A stretch of 64,000 bases of DNA, from assembly GCA_016873995.1 (NCBI GenBank), contig VGVR01000008.1, positions 48,768 through 112,767 on the forward strand, given 5' to 3'. How positions within the stretch are numbered: the first letter of the stretch is position 1; each line of letters begins with the position of its first letter. This document shows positions 32,866 to 40,891 of this stretch, piece by piece. Under the pieces are notes generated by a model, which worked only from the letters and a program-made list of their open reading frames with translations, was not told the origin of the DNA and did not search any database. The stretch is from Gemmatimonadota bacterium (lineage in GTDB: Bacteria > Gemmatimonadota > Gemmatimonadetes > Longimicrobiales > Gaopeijiaceae). The position numbers were made by a program, and so were the translations under genes.

Positions 32866-34977
32866 ATGTCGGTCCGAAGGTTTGCTCTCGGCTCGCTTGC
32901 CATCGCGGCTCAGCTCGGGTTCGCAGCGCCCGGTTCGGCGCAGCTCACCGGGCTGGAGAACGGCGAGTGGCGCTACAACGTCGGGGACATCGGTGGCACG
33001 CGGTCGAACCCTCATCTCACCCAGATCACCGCGGCCAACTTCGCCGACCTCGAGGTTGCCTGGACCTGGCGGGGGGAGAACTACGGACCGCTCCCGGAGC
33101 CGACCTCGCGGTCAGTTCCGATCTACGTGGATGGTCTCCTCTACTCCGTCGTGGGCATTCGCCGCACCGTAGTCGCCATAGACCCGACCACGGGCGAGAC
33201 GATCTGGACGTTCAGAGAGCCCGAGACGACGCGTTTCCTGCGCTCGCCGCGCGCGAACTACGGCAAGGGCGTGGCGTACGGGGAGATCGACGGCCGGGGC
33301 GTCATCTATTACACCTCGCCGGCGTTCTTCCTGTGGGCGCTCGATGCCAAGACCGGACGCCCCCTCGAGAACTGGGGCACGCCTGTCCCGCTCGCCAACT
33401 TCCCGCGTTCGGGGGTGAAGGATCTGATCCCGGACCTGGTCAACGACTGGGAGCCCTGGGACGGGTACGTCGCCTCTGGGGGCGGGTACGACCCCGACTA
33501 CGGCATTCCGCGCCAGCTCGGGATGATCACCAGCTCGGCGCCCCCGATTGTGGTGAACGACGTGGTCGTGGCGCTCACCGCGCACGAGCCCGCGTACGGA
33601 CAGACGCGACTCGAGAACGTGCCCGGCGACCTTTCCGGATATGATGCGCGCACGGGCCGGCATCTCTGGAAATTCCACGTGATGCCCCGCCCGGGAGAGT
33701 TCGGCCACGAGACGTGGGAGAACGACGCCTGGCGTTGGTCCGGGAACATGGGGCAGTGGGCGCCGGCTTCCGCGGATCCGGAGCTCGGGCTGGCCTACGT
33801 CGTGACGAACGCGTCGACCATCGAGGCGTTCACCGGCCACCGGCCGGGCAACAACCTCTTCGGCGGGAGCGTGATCGCGCTGGACGTGCGCACGGGCCAG
33901 CGCAGGTGGCACTACCAGATCCACCACAGCGATCGCTGGAACTACGACATCCCGGGTGCGCCGATCCTGATGGATCTCACGGTGAACGGCCGCGAGATCC
34001 CGGCCCTGATCCAGAACACCAAACAGGGCTTCGTCTTCGCCTTCAACCGTGCGACGGGAGAGCCGATCTGGCCGATCGAAGAACGACCGGTGCCGCAGAC
34101 GCAGGTTCCGGGCGACTGGACGTCGCCGACCCAACCGTATCCCACGCTTCCGGCGCCGCTCGACTCGATCATCTACGAGGGCCTCACCGAGAAGTACATC
34201 ATGGACTACACGCCCGAGCTGAAGGCGCGGGCGATGGAGCTCCTGAGCCGTTACGAGAACGGCGGGACGTACGCGCCGCCGCTTCCCCAGGGTCACAACA
34301 ACAGCTACGAGGGGCTCATCAATTGTGGGATGTCGGGCCTGAACATCTATCATCCCGCGGTCGCTGACCCGACCACCGGCATCTTGTATGCGTCCCACAA
34401 GCGCGGATGCAGCTTGTCGGGCACGCTCGTCCCCACCGGCGGAGTCGACGAAGAAGTGACCGGGTTCTCGCCCGGGGTGCGCGACACTCCGACCACGGGG
34501 ACCACGGTCGTCCCGTACCTGCCCGGTGGCGGCGAACGCATGCCCGACATCGACGGCATTCCGATCTACAAGCCGGTCGACCAGATGCTGGTGGCCATCG
34601 ACATGAACACGGGCCGAAAGCTCTGGGACGTGCCCACCGGGGAGGGACCCGAGTTCCGCGACCATCCGCTCCTGCGCGGCGTCGACGTGCCCAACACCGG
34701 CGGTTCCGGCAACTCCATTCAGATGGTCATGGGTGACCTGCTCGTGCAGACGCAGGAAGACCTGCGCGGCCGTGCGGAGCTCGGTCCCAACAACCTCCCT
34801 CTCCTGAACGCGCGGGACAAACACACCGGGCAGGTAGTGGCGAGCGTCGAGCTGCCGGCTCCCGGCCAGTACGGCATGATGACGTTCATGCACGAGGGCA
34901 AGCAGTACATCATCGTGAACGCGGGTGGCCTGCGGTACGGGATGTCCGGCGGATATATTGCGCTGAGACTGCCGTAA
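32866..34977 (+). CDS. Secreted PQQ-dependent dehydrogenase (paralogue 2)
   Basis: 703 aa; the ATG at 32866 follows GAGGAGG by 6 bp and begins a signal peptide (RRFALGSLAIAAQLGFAAPGSAQ). Same architecture as the protein at 11.2 kb and clearly its paralogue: shared segments include GKGVAY, FFLWALD, TGRPLE, ENVPGD, MPRPGEFGHETWENDAW and RPGNNLF. Glucose-dehydrogenase-type propeller without membrane or haem domain. At the catalytic-aspartate position it too has Asn (Asn359 in RWNYDIPGAPIL) with Asp361 kept. Cysteines near 497 and 524 (INCGMSG, RGCSLSG) may form a disulfide. No cytochrome gene is adjacent. The substrate is unknown; a periplasmic oxidase or binding role is inferred. Confidence 0.85.
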   Translation: MSVRRFALGSLAIAAQLGFAAPGSAQLTGLENGEWRYNVGDIGGTRSNPHLTQITAANFADLEVAWTWRGENYGPLPEPTSRSVPIYVDGLLYSVVGIRRTVVAIDPTTGETIWTFREPETTRFLRSPRANYGKGVAYGEIDGRGVIYYTSPAFFLWALDAKTGRPLENWGTPVPLANFPRSGVKDLIPDLVNDWEPWDGYVASGGGYDPDYGIPRQLGMITSSAPPIVVNDVVVALTAHEPAYGQTRLENVPGDLSGYDARTGRHLWKFHVMPRPGEFGHETWENDAWRWSGNMGQWAPASADPELGLAYVVTNASTIEAFTGHRPGNNLFGGSVIALDVRTGQRRWHYQIHHSDRWNYDIPGAPILMDLTVNGREIPALIQNTKQGFVFAFNRATGEPIWPIEERPVPQTQVPGDWTSPTQPYPTLPAPLDSIIYEGLTEKYIMDYTPELKARAMELLSRYENGGTYAPPLPQGHNNSYEGLINCGMSGLNIYHPAVADPTTGILYASHKRGCSLSGTLVPTGGVDEEVTGFSPGVRDTPTTGTTVVPYLPGGGERMPDIDGIPIYKPVDQMLVAIDMNTGRKLWDVPTGEGPEFRDHPLLRGVDVPNTGGSGNSIQMVMGDLLVQTQEDLRGRAELGPNNLPLLNARDKHTGQVVASVELPAPGQYGMMTFMHEGKQYIIVNAGGLRYGMSGGYIALRLP

Positions 34978-35019
34978 CGGCGGCTCCAGCGACTGGGTGA
35001 TGCTGCGGCGGCCGCGCCG

Positions 35020-35943
35020 TCACCGCTCCGCGATCACGACGCGGAAGCCGATGAACGGCCTGCGGGCGCCCGGGTCCGCGCCGCCGCGCACCGCCGTGCG
35101 TGCGTTGCGCGGGGGATCGGTGAAGGAGCCGCCCCGCATGACCCCAAGCGCGTCGTCGCGCAGGTCGGGGGACGGGATGTCCAGGCGGTAGGGTCCTGCC
35201 TGAAAGGGGGTGAGCGTCCACTCCCAGACGTTGCCGATCATGTCGAGGAGGCCGTGCGGACACTCGTCGCACGGATAACTCCCCACCGCGCGAGGGGAGC
35301 TGCTCTGGATGTTCGCCCGCTCGGGCCGTAGCCCGTTCCCCCACGGGTAGACGTCGGACCGAAGGCCGCGGGCGGCCTTCTCCCACTCGGCCTCGGTGGG
35401 GAGTGACACCCGGGCGCCGCCTTCGAGAAGTGCCGCCAGCTGCGGTGGTGTAGTGGAGCTCTCGCGCAGCTGGGTATCGAGCCAGCGCGCGTACTCGACT
35501 GCGTCCGGCCAGGTGACGTTCGCGACCGGGTAGTCCGCGGGCGCATCGAGGGCAGCGGGGTCGGTCGGGTAGCTCGTCGCTTCGACAAACGCGCGGAACT
35601 GCGCCACGGTGACCTCGTAGCGGCCCACGTGGAACGCCGAGACTTCGACCATCTGCGGCCCGGTCGTGCCCGCCCAGAGCTCGTTGTCGAAGGCCGTCGA
35701 GTCGAGCTGCGGATCGCTCCCCATCGGGAACGGTCCAGCCGGCACTTCGACGAAGCCGAGCAGCACCTCGTCGGGCAGGGCCCACGCGTCGGCTCGAAAC
35801 GTCACCGCACCGGCAGGCGCCCTGACGACAGGAAGCTCCGTCGCGCCGCGGCCCTCCTGCGATGCGGGGGCGCTCCCCACCGCCCACGCCACGACGGCGA
35901 GGGCACCACCGATGAGCGCTAGCGCGACGCCAGGAGCTCGCAC
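35020..35943 (-). CDS. SUMF1/FGE-fold protein, membrane-anchored, lacking FGE cysteines
   Basis: 307 aa. I start it at the GTG at 35943, preceded by GGAGG at 5 bp; it then opens with a hydrophobic segment (VALALIGGALAVVAWAVGSA) and overlaps the upstream gene by 25 bp. The formylglycine-generating-enzyme fold is obvious: FVEVPAGPFPMGSDP, YEVTVAQFRAFVEAT, NVTWPDAVEYARWL, SLPTEAEWEKAARG, VYPWGNG, GNVWEWT, VMRGGSF and PFIGFRVV. The two copper-binding cysteines that follow RGGSF in true FGE are absent (the text reads TDPPRNARTAVRGG), so sulfatase activation is unlikely. Related proteins are carbohydrate-binding or assist other enzymes. It may serve the membrane protein encoded just upstream. Confidence 0.8.
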   Translation of the reverse strand: MRAPGVALALIGGALAVVAWAVGSAPASQEGRGATELPVVRAPAGAVTFRADAWALPDEVLLGFVEVPAGPFPMGSDPQLDSTAFDNELWAGTTGPQMVEVSAFHVGRYEVTVAQFRAFVEATSYPTDPAALDAPADYPVANVTWPDAVEYARWLDTQLRESSTTPPQLAALLEGGARVSLPTEAEWEKAARGLRSDVYPWGNGLRPERANIQSSSPRAVGSYPCDECPHGLLDMIGNVWEWTLTPFQAGPYRLDIPSPDLRDDALGVMRGGSFTDPPRNARTAVRGGADPGARRPFIGFRVVIAER

Positions 35944-37535
35944 GCGAACCTCCACTGGTGATCGCAGGCGCGGGTGTAGAGCTCGCGCTCGGGTGTGTCG
36001 ACGAGCGTGGCTCTCCCCTCGCGCACCAGAAGGCGCAGATCGAGTGCGCGTGGGTCCGCTCGGACCAGTGCGGGTGGCTCGAGGAGGTTGAGGCATCCCG
36101 GCTGGAAGCGAGCCTCGCACGCGCGCGCGAAGTACTGGCGCCCGAGCTCGCGGTCGGGATCGGTGACGCGGCCCTCCGTCAGGTGACGCCCGAGCTCGTT
36201 GCAGGCCCACCCCGAGTTGTCGGCGCAGTACGAGTATTCGATCTCGAGCAGGCGCGTGCAGGCCGTCGGCCGCTGTTCTTCGCACGCTTGCATCCAGAAC
36301 GGCACGCTGTCGCCCGTGTGCCGTCCATCGGTCCGGCCTGTGGCCGACATCGCACCGAAGAAGGCGATCCAGCCTGCCATGTGGACCAGGTTGAGCCGCG
36401 TGGGCGACCAAGCGGGCCAGGCGCGACTCCACCGCGCCGTCCCCTGGATACGGTGCGCGAGCGCGTCGATCCGCTGCACGCTCAGGTTGAGCAGCGGTAC
36501 GGCGAGTAGCTTGTCGTAGAAGCGCGGCGCCCCGATGGCATCCAGTCCGCTGAAGAGCGCCACCACGCTCGCGCCGTAGAGCAAGCCGAAGAGTGCCTTG
36601 CCGAGCGGGGTCCTGGGCGACGTGGACGGATCGGTGACCAGCAGGTGGAGGCCGAGGAAGACCGCGCTCGGGATCTCCGAGTTGATGAAGTAGGGCACAC
36701 CGGCTGCGGCGAAGAACGCCGCGCTCCATCCGAAGAGGACCGCCGAGGCGAGGCCGGAGACGAGCGTGATGGAGAAGTTGTACATCGCTACCAACCCGAT
36801 CGCGAAGAGCACGAGATAGATCCGCGGCGCCATGCTGAGCGTGGATGCGATCTCCTGGCCCCAAGTCAGGTGGGTCGCATCGGCGACGATCAGAATCAGC
36901 GAGAACGCTCCGAGCGACAATGCCGACGGATTGAAGACGTGCGTCCGTTTGCCCTCGCGGCTCCACGTCACGAACTCCCTTCCCAGCAGCCCGACCGCGA
37001 TCAGCAGGAACTGCAGGTAGAACCAGTCGTCCCGGAACCAGATGAAGAGGTTCGTGCTGAGTACGATGGGGAGCGCGCCGAACCCGAGCGCGTAGGGCCG
37101 TCCGCGAGACCACGCGAGCAGAATCCCGAATGCGTACGCGAAGAGGAGCTGCCCCACGAGCAGCCAGGCGTGCTGGTACACGGGCCGCCAGTACCAGCCC
37201 CAATAGGCGTAGACCGAGAGTTGGAGGCACGCCTGCACGTAGTGCTGGGCCCGTAGCACCACCTCGAAGGCGGGCGAGGGCAGTCGGTCGCGCCCCCGCA
37301 GTACGAGCCAGCCCTGCCAGACGAGGAGGGCCAGCGCCGATCCCAAGAACGAGCCCAGCAGGACAGGATGAGAGCGCACCCTATCCACCGTCGACGCCAT
37401 GGCGAGCGCCACCGTGAACGCCAACGGCACCCAGGAACGCCGAACGGCAGGGACCACCGGTGCCGCAGTGGTCCCGTCCGCAGGTGGGTGCCCGCGCCCG
37501 CGGGCTGCTGGGGAACGCTTGCTCTGCGTTGCCAT
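35919..37535 (-). CDS. RnfD/NqrB-like membrane protein with C-terminal Cys-rich repeat region
   Basis: 538 aa from the ATG at 37535. About ten transmembrane helices span residues 30-370. The central part contains GREFVTWSREGKRTHVFNPSALSLGAFSL, which resembles the FNPS region of NqrB/RnfD-type subunits, the site of covalent FMN in some members; here the acceptor Thr/Ser is not clearly identifiable. After the last helix a soluble tail of about 130 residues has repeated Cys pairs (QACEEQRPTACTRLLEI, YCADNSGWACNELG, RACEARFQPGCLNLL, RACDHQWRFACELL), spaced like Sel1/TPR helical repeats with disulfides. It therefore looks like a redox or quinone-linked membrane protein with a periplasmic repeat domain. 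No other Rnf/Nqr subunit is nearby. Confidence 0.6.
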   Translation of the reverse strand: MATQSKRSPAARGRGHPPADGTTAAPVVPAVRRSWVPLAFTVALAMASTVDRVRSHPVLLGSFLGSALALLVWQGWLVLRGRDRLPSPAFEVVLRAQHYVQACLQLSVYAYWGWYWRPVYQHAWLLVGQLLFAYAFGILLAWSRGRPYALGFGALPIVLSTNLFIWFRDDWFYLQFLLIAVGLLGREFVTWSREGKRTHVFNPSALSLGAFSLILIVADATHLTWGQEIASTLSMAPRIYLVLFAIGLVAMYNFSITLVSGLASAVLFGWSAAFFAAAGVPYFINSEIPSAVFLGLHLLVTDPSTSPRTPLGKALFGLLYGASVVALFSGLDAIGAPRFYDKLLAVPLLNLSVQRIDALAHRIQGTARWSRAWPAWSPTRLNLVHMAGWIAFFGAMSATGRTDGRHTGDSVPFWMQACEEQRPTACTRLLEIEYSYCADNSGWACNELGRHLTEGRVTDPDRELGRQYFARACEARFQPGCLNLLEPPALVRADPRALDLRLLVREGRATLVDTPERELYTRACDHQWRFACELLASR

Positions 37536-37693
37536 GGATGCTCGGCAGTGGGGTCGGCCCGTAGCCGGCCGACGAGTTGGACTGCGCTGTGCCGTCCGAT
37601 CGGGGGGCGGAAGGCTAGTCGTCCGGGCGACAGGGGGCAAACGGAATCAGGCGCCATCGAGGTGAGCAGTTGGCGGCCCCAGGCCAGGTCCCC

Positions 37694-37720
37694 GGTAGTG
37701 GGTCAGTTCGACCCACCACC
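37694..37720. promoter_or_regulatory. 11-bp inverted repeat in divergent promoter region
   Basis: GGTAGTGGGTC (37694-37704) and GACCCACCACC (37710-37720) pair with one mismatch around AGTTC. It lies in the 311-bp gap between divergent genes (RnfD-like, LeuC-like), 127 bp from the LeuC-like start. It could be an operator or a leader hairpin. Confidence 0.35.
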
Positions 37721-37730
37721 GCCCGACCCC

Positions 37731-37743
37731 CTGTCATTGACAG
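37731..37743. promoter_or_regulatory. CTGTCA-T-TGACAG perfect palindrome
   Basis: A 13-bp perfect inverted repeat, 104 bp before the LeuC-like ATG and 11 bp from the previous hairpin. TGTCA-N-TGACA symmetry is typical of dimeric repressor sites. The factor is unknown. The rest of the gap shows no gene. Confidence 0.4.
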
Positions 37744-37846
37744 GTCGAATCCCGGCCCGTAACTCTGCAGCGAAGCCGGGAAGCCGCCCGCGTCGGGCGC
37801 CGACGCTGGATGTGGCCTCGGCCAGACCTCCTGCCCGGAGCGTACC

Positions 37847-39328
37847 ATGAAGAGGCGAGATTTCGTAAGGACTTCAGTCGGCGCGGGATTCGTTCTCGCG
37901 ATCCCCCATCGGGACCTCTTCTCGAGGCGCCAGGCTCGAGCGTCGCGCGGCACCATGTTCGACAAGATCTGGGATCAGCACGCGATCGCGGATCTGGGCG
38001 GTGACGACTACCTGCTCCAGGTCGATCGCTGCATCGGCGGTGGACCGGCGCAGCTCCGCAGGATGCTCGCGCAGGGCGTGGAGATCGCCCACCCGGAGCT
38101 GTTCTTCAACGTGCCCGACCACTCTGTCTCTACGGACCCGAGCCGCTACACCGATCCGGAGCTGCGCGTAATCGACGAGGACTACCAGGGCGCGGACGAT
38201 CTGCGGGCGATGGGCTTCAATCTGTGGAGTCAGTTCGATCCGCGGTACGGGATCCAGCACATCGTCGGACCGGAGACGGGCCTCAGCCAGCCGGGCATGC
38301 TGTTGTGCGCGGGCGATAGCCACACCTGCACACACGGTGCGCTCGGCCTGATCTCGTGGGGTGGCGAAGACACCGACCTCGTGCTCCGCACCGGCACGGT
38401 CATCCGCCACCGTCCCCTGACCATGCGCGTGAACGTGGTGGGCACGCTCGGGCGGGGGCTGCGGGCCAAGGACATCATCTTGAAGATCATCGCGGATCTG
38501 GGCACGGACAGCGGCAACGGCTACGCGGTCGAGTACGCCGGACCTGTCGTGCGGGCGCTGCCGCAGGAAGGGCGCTTCAGCATCTGCAATCTCGCCGTCG
38601 AGATGGCGTCACTCACCGGCATGGTCGCCTCCGACGACACGACGTACGAGTGGCTCAGGGGCCGTGAGTACGCGCCGTCGGAGGAGTACTGGGATCAGGC
38701 GGTGGCGCAGTGGCGGGAGCTGCACAGCGACGACGACGCGGTGTTCGACCGTGAGGAGACGATCGACATGACGGGCGTCGAGCCGATGGTGACGTGGGGG
38801 ATCAACCCGGAGCACGCGATCCCGATCACGGGGCGGGTACCGGATCCGGATACGGCTCCGGCGGTGAAGCGCGAGACGTACCGTCAGGCGATTGCGTACA
38901 GCGGGCTGAGGCCGGGCGCGCCGATTCTGGGGACGCCGGTGGACGAGGTGTTCATCGGATCGTGCGTCGAGAGCCGCATCAGCGACCTGCGTGCTGCGGC
39001 GGAGATCGTGCGCGGCCGTCGCGTGGCGTCGAACGTGCAGGCGGCCTGGGTGGTTCCGGGCTCGAACGCGACGAAGCGCCAGGCGGAGGCCGAGGGCCTC
39101 CACCGGATCTTCCTCGAGGCGGGCTTCGAGTGGCGTGAGGCGGGGTGCTCGAAGTGCTATGGCCCGAACGGCGACTTCGTGGCACCGGGGCGCCGCTCCG
39201 TCTCCAACTCGAACCGCAACTACATCGGCCGCCAGGGCAGGGACACGAAGACGAACCTGGCCAGCACGACCACCTGCGCGGCCTCGGCGATCGAGGGTCG
39301 TATCGCCGACGTGCGCCGTTACCTCTAG
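37847..39328 (+). CDS. LeuC-like [4Fe-4S] hydro-lyase with Tat-type leader
   Basis: 493 aa, aconitase/isopropylmalate isomerase large subunit. From residue 37 (MFDKIWDQH) it aligns with the start of LeuC. [4Fe-4S] ligands are Cys373 (FIGSCVESRISDLRAA), Cys434 and Cys437 (GCSKCYGPNGD), in normal spacing; AGDSHTCTHGALG and TSRNFEGRQG-like (NSNRNYIGRQG) motifs are present. The first 36 residues are extra: MKRRDFVRTSVGAGFVLAIP is a twin-arginine leader. This start has a ribosome-binding site (CGGAG, 8 bp), whereas the internal ATG at 37955 has none, so export seems real. It is followed by LeuD-like genes at 39.3 and 40.1 kb. No other leucine-pathway gene is present; a periplasmic hydratase or isomerase of another hydroxy-acid is inferred. 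Confidence 0.82.
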   Translation: MKRRDFVRTSVGAGFVLAIPHRDLFSRRQARASRGTMFDKIWDQHAIADLGGDDYLLQVDRCIGGGPAQLRRMLAQGVEIAHPELFFNVPDHSVSTDPSRYTDPELRVIDEDYQGADDLRAMGFNLWSQFDPRYGIQHIVGPETGLSQPGMLLCAGDSHTCTHGALGLISWGGEDTDLVLRTGTVIRHRPLTMRVNVVGTLGRGLRAKDIILKIIADLGTDSGNGYAVEYAGPVVRALPQEGRFSICNLAVEMASLTGMVASDDTTYEWLRGREYAPSEEYWDQAVAQWRELHSDDDAVFDREETIDMTGVEPMVTWGINPEHAIPITGRVPDPDTAPAVKRETYRQAIAYSGLRPGAPILGTPVDEVFIGSCVESRISDLRAAAEIVRGRRVASNVQAAWVVPGSNATKRQAEAEGLHRIFLEAGFEWREAGCSKCYGPNGDFVAPGRRSVSNSNRNYIGRQGRDTKTNLASTTTCAASAIEGRIADVRRYL

Positions 39329-39346
39329 GACGACGAGCGAGCACCC

Positions 39347-40021
39347 ATGCAAGCGAGACAGGCGCAGTTCGAGGTGCCGGACCGGGGCGGCAACCGCTTC
39401 GTCCGGCACTCGGGGCTCGCGGCCCCGTACATGTACGACAACGTGAGCACGGACGTACCTGCTCCGCCTGCGGAGGCGGCCGGCGTCGCTCACCTGGGCT
39501 TCACTGGAGGCGACCTAGCGTTCGCCAACCTGCGGTGGAACTCGGACGGAACGGAGAAGCCCGACTTCGTCTTCAATCAGGAGGCGTATCGCCGGGCCTC
39601 GATCATGATCGTTGGCCTGAACTACGGCACGGGCAGCTCCCGCTCGACCGCCGTCACGCTGCCGTTGGCGGCGTGGGGGGTGAAGGCGTACATCGGGCAG
39701 AGCTTCGGCCCGATCTTCGTGACGAATGCGCTAGCGTACGGGGTCGTGACGGTGCAGCTCCCGAGGCCCACGGTCGATCGCGTGGCGGCGTGGGTGCGCG
39801 CCAACCCCGGCGTCGAAATGACCGTGGACCTCCAACGGTTGGTCATCGAACTCCCGGGCCAGCAGCCCATCCCCTTCACGTACAACGAGCGGTTCCGCAA
39901 CAAGCTCCTGAATGGTCTCGACGACATGGAGGAGATGGAGCCGCACCTCGCCGCGGCCGAAACGAAGCGGGAAGAGGACTTGAGGCAGCGCCCTTGGGTG
40001 TACAACTACCACGGCCCCTGA
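39347..40021 (+). CDS. LeuD-like small subunit 1
   Basis: 224 aa, aconitase swivel domain. The N-terminus RFVRHSGLAAPYMYDNVSTDVPAP follows the LeuD pattern FxxHTGLVAPLxxxNVDTDxIIP. PDFVFNQEAYRRASIMIVGLNYGTGSSR is the substrate loop: Gly96-Ser97-Ser98-Arg99 keep the catalytic Ser and substrate-binding Arg of GSSRE, but the next residues are ST instead of EH. SFGPIFVTNALAYGVVTVQL is the conserved C-terminal strand-helix. It starts 18 bp after the LeuC-like gene and is presumably its main partner. It has no signal peptide, so it would have to travel with the Tat-borne large subunit. The longer-than-normal tail ends RPWVYNYHGP, echoed in both paralogues (RPWLYDT, RPWLYGT). Confidence 0.82.
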   Translation: MQARQAQFEVPDRGGNRFVRHSGLAAPYMYDNVSTDVPAPPAEAAGVAHLGFTGGDLAFANLRWNSDGTEKPDFVFNQEAYRRASIMIVGLNYGTGSSRSTAVTLPLAAWGVKAYIGQSFGPIFVTNALAYGVVTVQLPRPTVDRVAAWVRANPGVEMTVDLQRLVIELPGQQPIPFTYNERFRNKLLNGLDDMEEMEPHLAAAETKREEDLRQRPWVYNYHGP

Positions 40022-40045
40022 GGCGCTCGAAGCAAGCGAGCAGAC

Positions 40046-40079
40046 GTGAGGGGCCCTCGGGATTCAGGGGGCCCCTCAC
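40046..40079 (+). terminator. Perfect 11-bp hairpin between LeuD-like genes
   Basis: GTGAGGGGCCC (40046-40056) and GGGCCCCTCAC (40069-40079) are exact complements with a 12-nt loop, 24 bp after the stop of LeuD-like 1. No strong T-run follows. It may stop or attenuate transcription before the second LeuD-like gene. Confidence 0.55.
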
Positions 40080-40100
40080 TCGTCTTCATCGGGGGTGACG

Positions 40101-40811
40101 ATGCCTCAGGCCCACCCGGGTTTCGTTCAGTTCACGCGCCACACCGGTATCGCGGCGCCTTTCCTGCACGATGATTTCGAGGGCGAGCTCATCGCCCCGC
40201 TGGGTCCCGAGCTCCTCGATCTCCACGAAGTTCACATGGACCGGCACACCGCCGTGTTGGAGACGCATGCGCACGACGGGTCCTGGCCTGGGCAGCACGC
40301 GTTTCAGGGGTTCCGCTACGCGCTCGACGGCTCGGAGATTCCAGAGTTCGTGCTCAATCAGGAGCCGCACCGCGACGCGTCGATCCTCGTCACGGGCCGG
40401 AATTTCGGTCAGGGCAGCCTCCAGGCGTTCGCTGCGATACGACTCCGGCAGTGCGGCATGCGGGTCATCATCGCGCCGAGCTTCGGGCCGGTCTTCTACG
40501 ACGACTGCTTCGACTACGGTCTGTTGCCGGTCACGCTGACCCAAGCCGAAGTCGATAGGATCGCGGAGCAGGTGGGTGCGAATCCCCGATTGCCGATCAC
40601 CGTCGACCTCGTCGGGCAAGTGGTCACGCGAGCGGACTTCGGGCCCATACGCTTCCAGATGGACGCGCGGCGGCGCATGAACCTCCTCCAGGGCTCCGAT
40701 CAATCCCTGGAGGAGCGTCTCCAGCACCAGGACAGCGCGGCCGCCGCCCGGGAGCAAGATCGGAGGGTACGGCCGTGGCTCTACGACACGCGGCGCGAGC
40801 CCGGTCGCTAG
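40101..40811 (+). CDS. LeuD-like small subunit 2, altered active-site loop
   Basis: 236 aa; ATG at 40101 with GGGGG just upstream (an in-frame GTG at 40095 is the alternative). QFTRHTGIAAPFLHDDFEGELIAP marks the LeuD N-terminus, followed by PEFVLNQEPHRDASILVTGRNFGQG. In the loop that normally reads GSSREHA this protein has Gly105-Ser106-Leu107-Gln108 (GSLQAFA): the first Ser is kept, the Arg is gone. IIAPSFGPVFYDDCFDYGLLPVTL is the normal C-terminal motif. It ends RPWLYDTRREPGR, like its paralogues. Changed substrate specificity, or an inactive regulatory subunit, is inferred. It lies 79 bp after LeuD-like 1, behind a hairpin. Confidence 0.75.
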   Translation: MPQAHPGFVQFTRHTGIAAPFLHDDFEGELIAPLGPELLDLHEVHMDRHTAVLETHAHDGSWPGQHAFQGFRYALDGSEIPEFVLNQEPHRDASILVTGRNFGQGSLQAFAAIRLRQCGMRVIIAPSFGPVFYDDCFDYGLLPVTLTQAEVDRIAEQVGANPRLPITVDLVGQVVTRADFGPIRFQMDARRRMNLLQGSDQSLEERLQHQDSAAAAREQDRRVRPWLYDTRREPGR

Positions 40812-40858
40812 GAGTTGAGCCACGGCGCCACGGACTGCGGGCGCAACTTGGGATCCCG

Positions 40859-40879
40859 CCTTCCGCGCTGAACGGAAGG
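40859..40879. terminator. Hairpin between convergent genes
   Basis: CCTTCCG (40859-40865) and CGGAAGG (40873-40879) pair perfectly around a 7-nt loop, in the 80-bp gap between LeuD-like 2 and the DUF5916 gene. Probably the common stop of both units. Confidence 0.5.
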
Positions 40880-40891
40880 TCAGCTCCTCCC

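Noticed and set aside
35020..35943. A true sulfatase-activating formylglycine-generating enzyme
   Set aside because: The two copper-binding cysteines are missing and no sulfatase gene is nearby.
37736..37760. tRNA T-arm-like GGTCGAATCCCGG
   Set aside because: The flanking sequence does not fold into a cloverleaf on either strand.
37847..40811. A leucine-biosynthesis leuCD operon
   Set aside because: The Tat-type leader, three divergent LeuD-like genes and absence of leuA/leuB argue against it.
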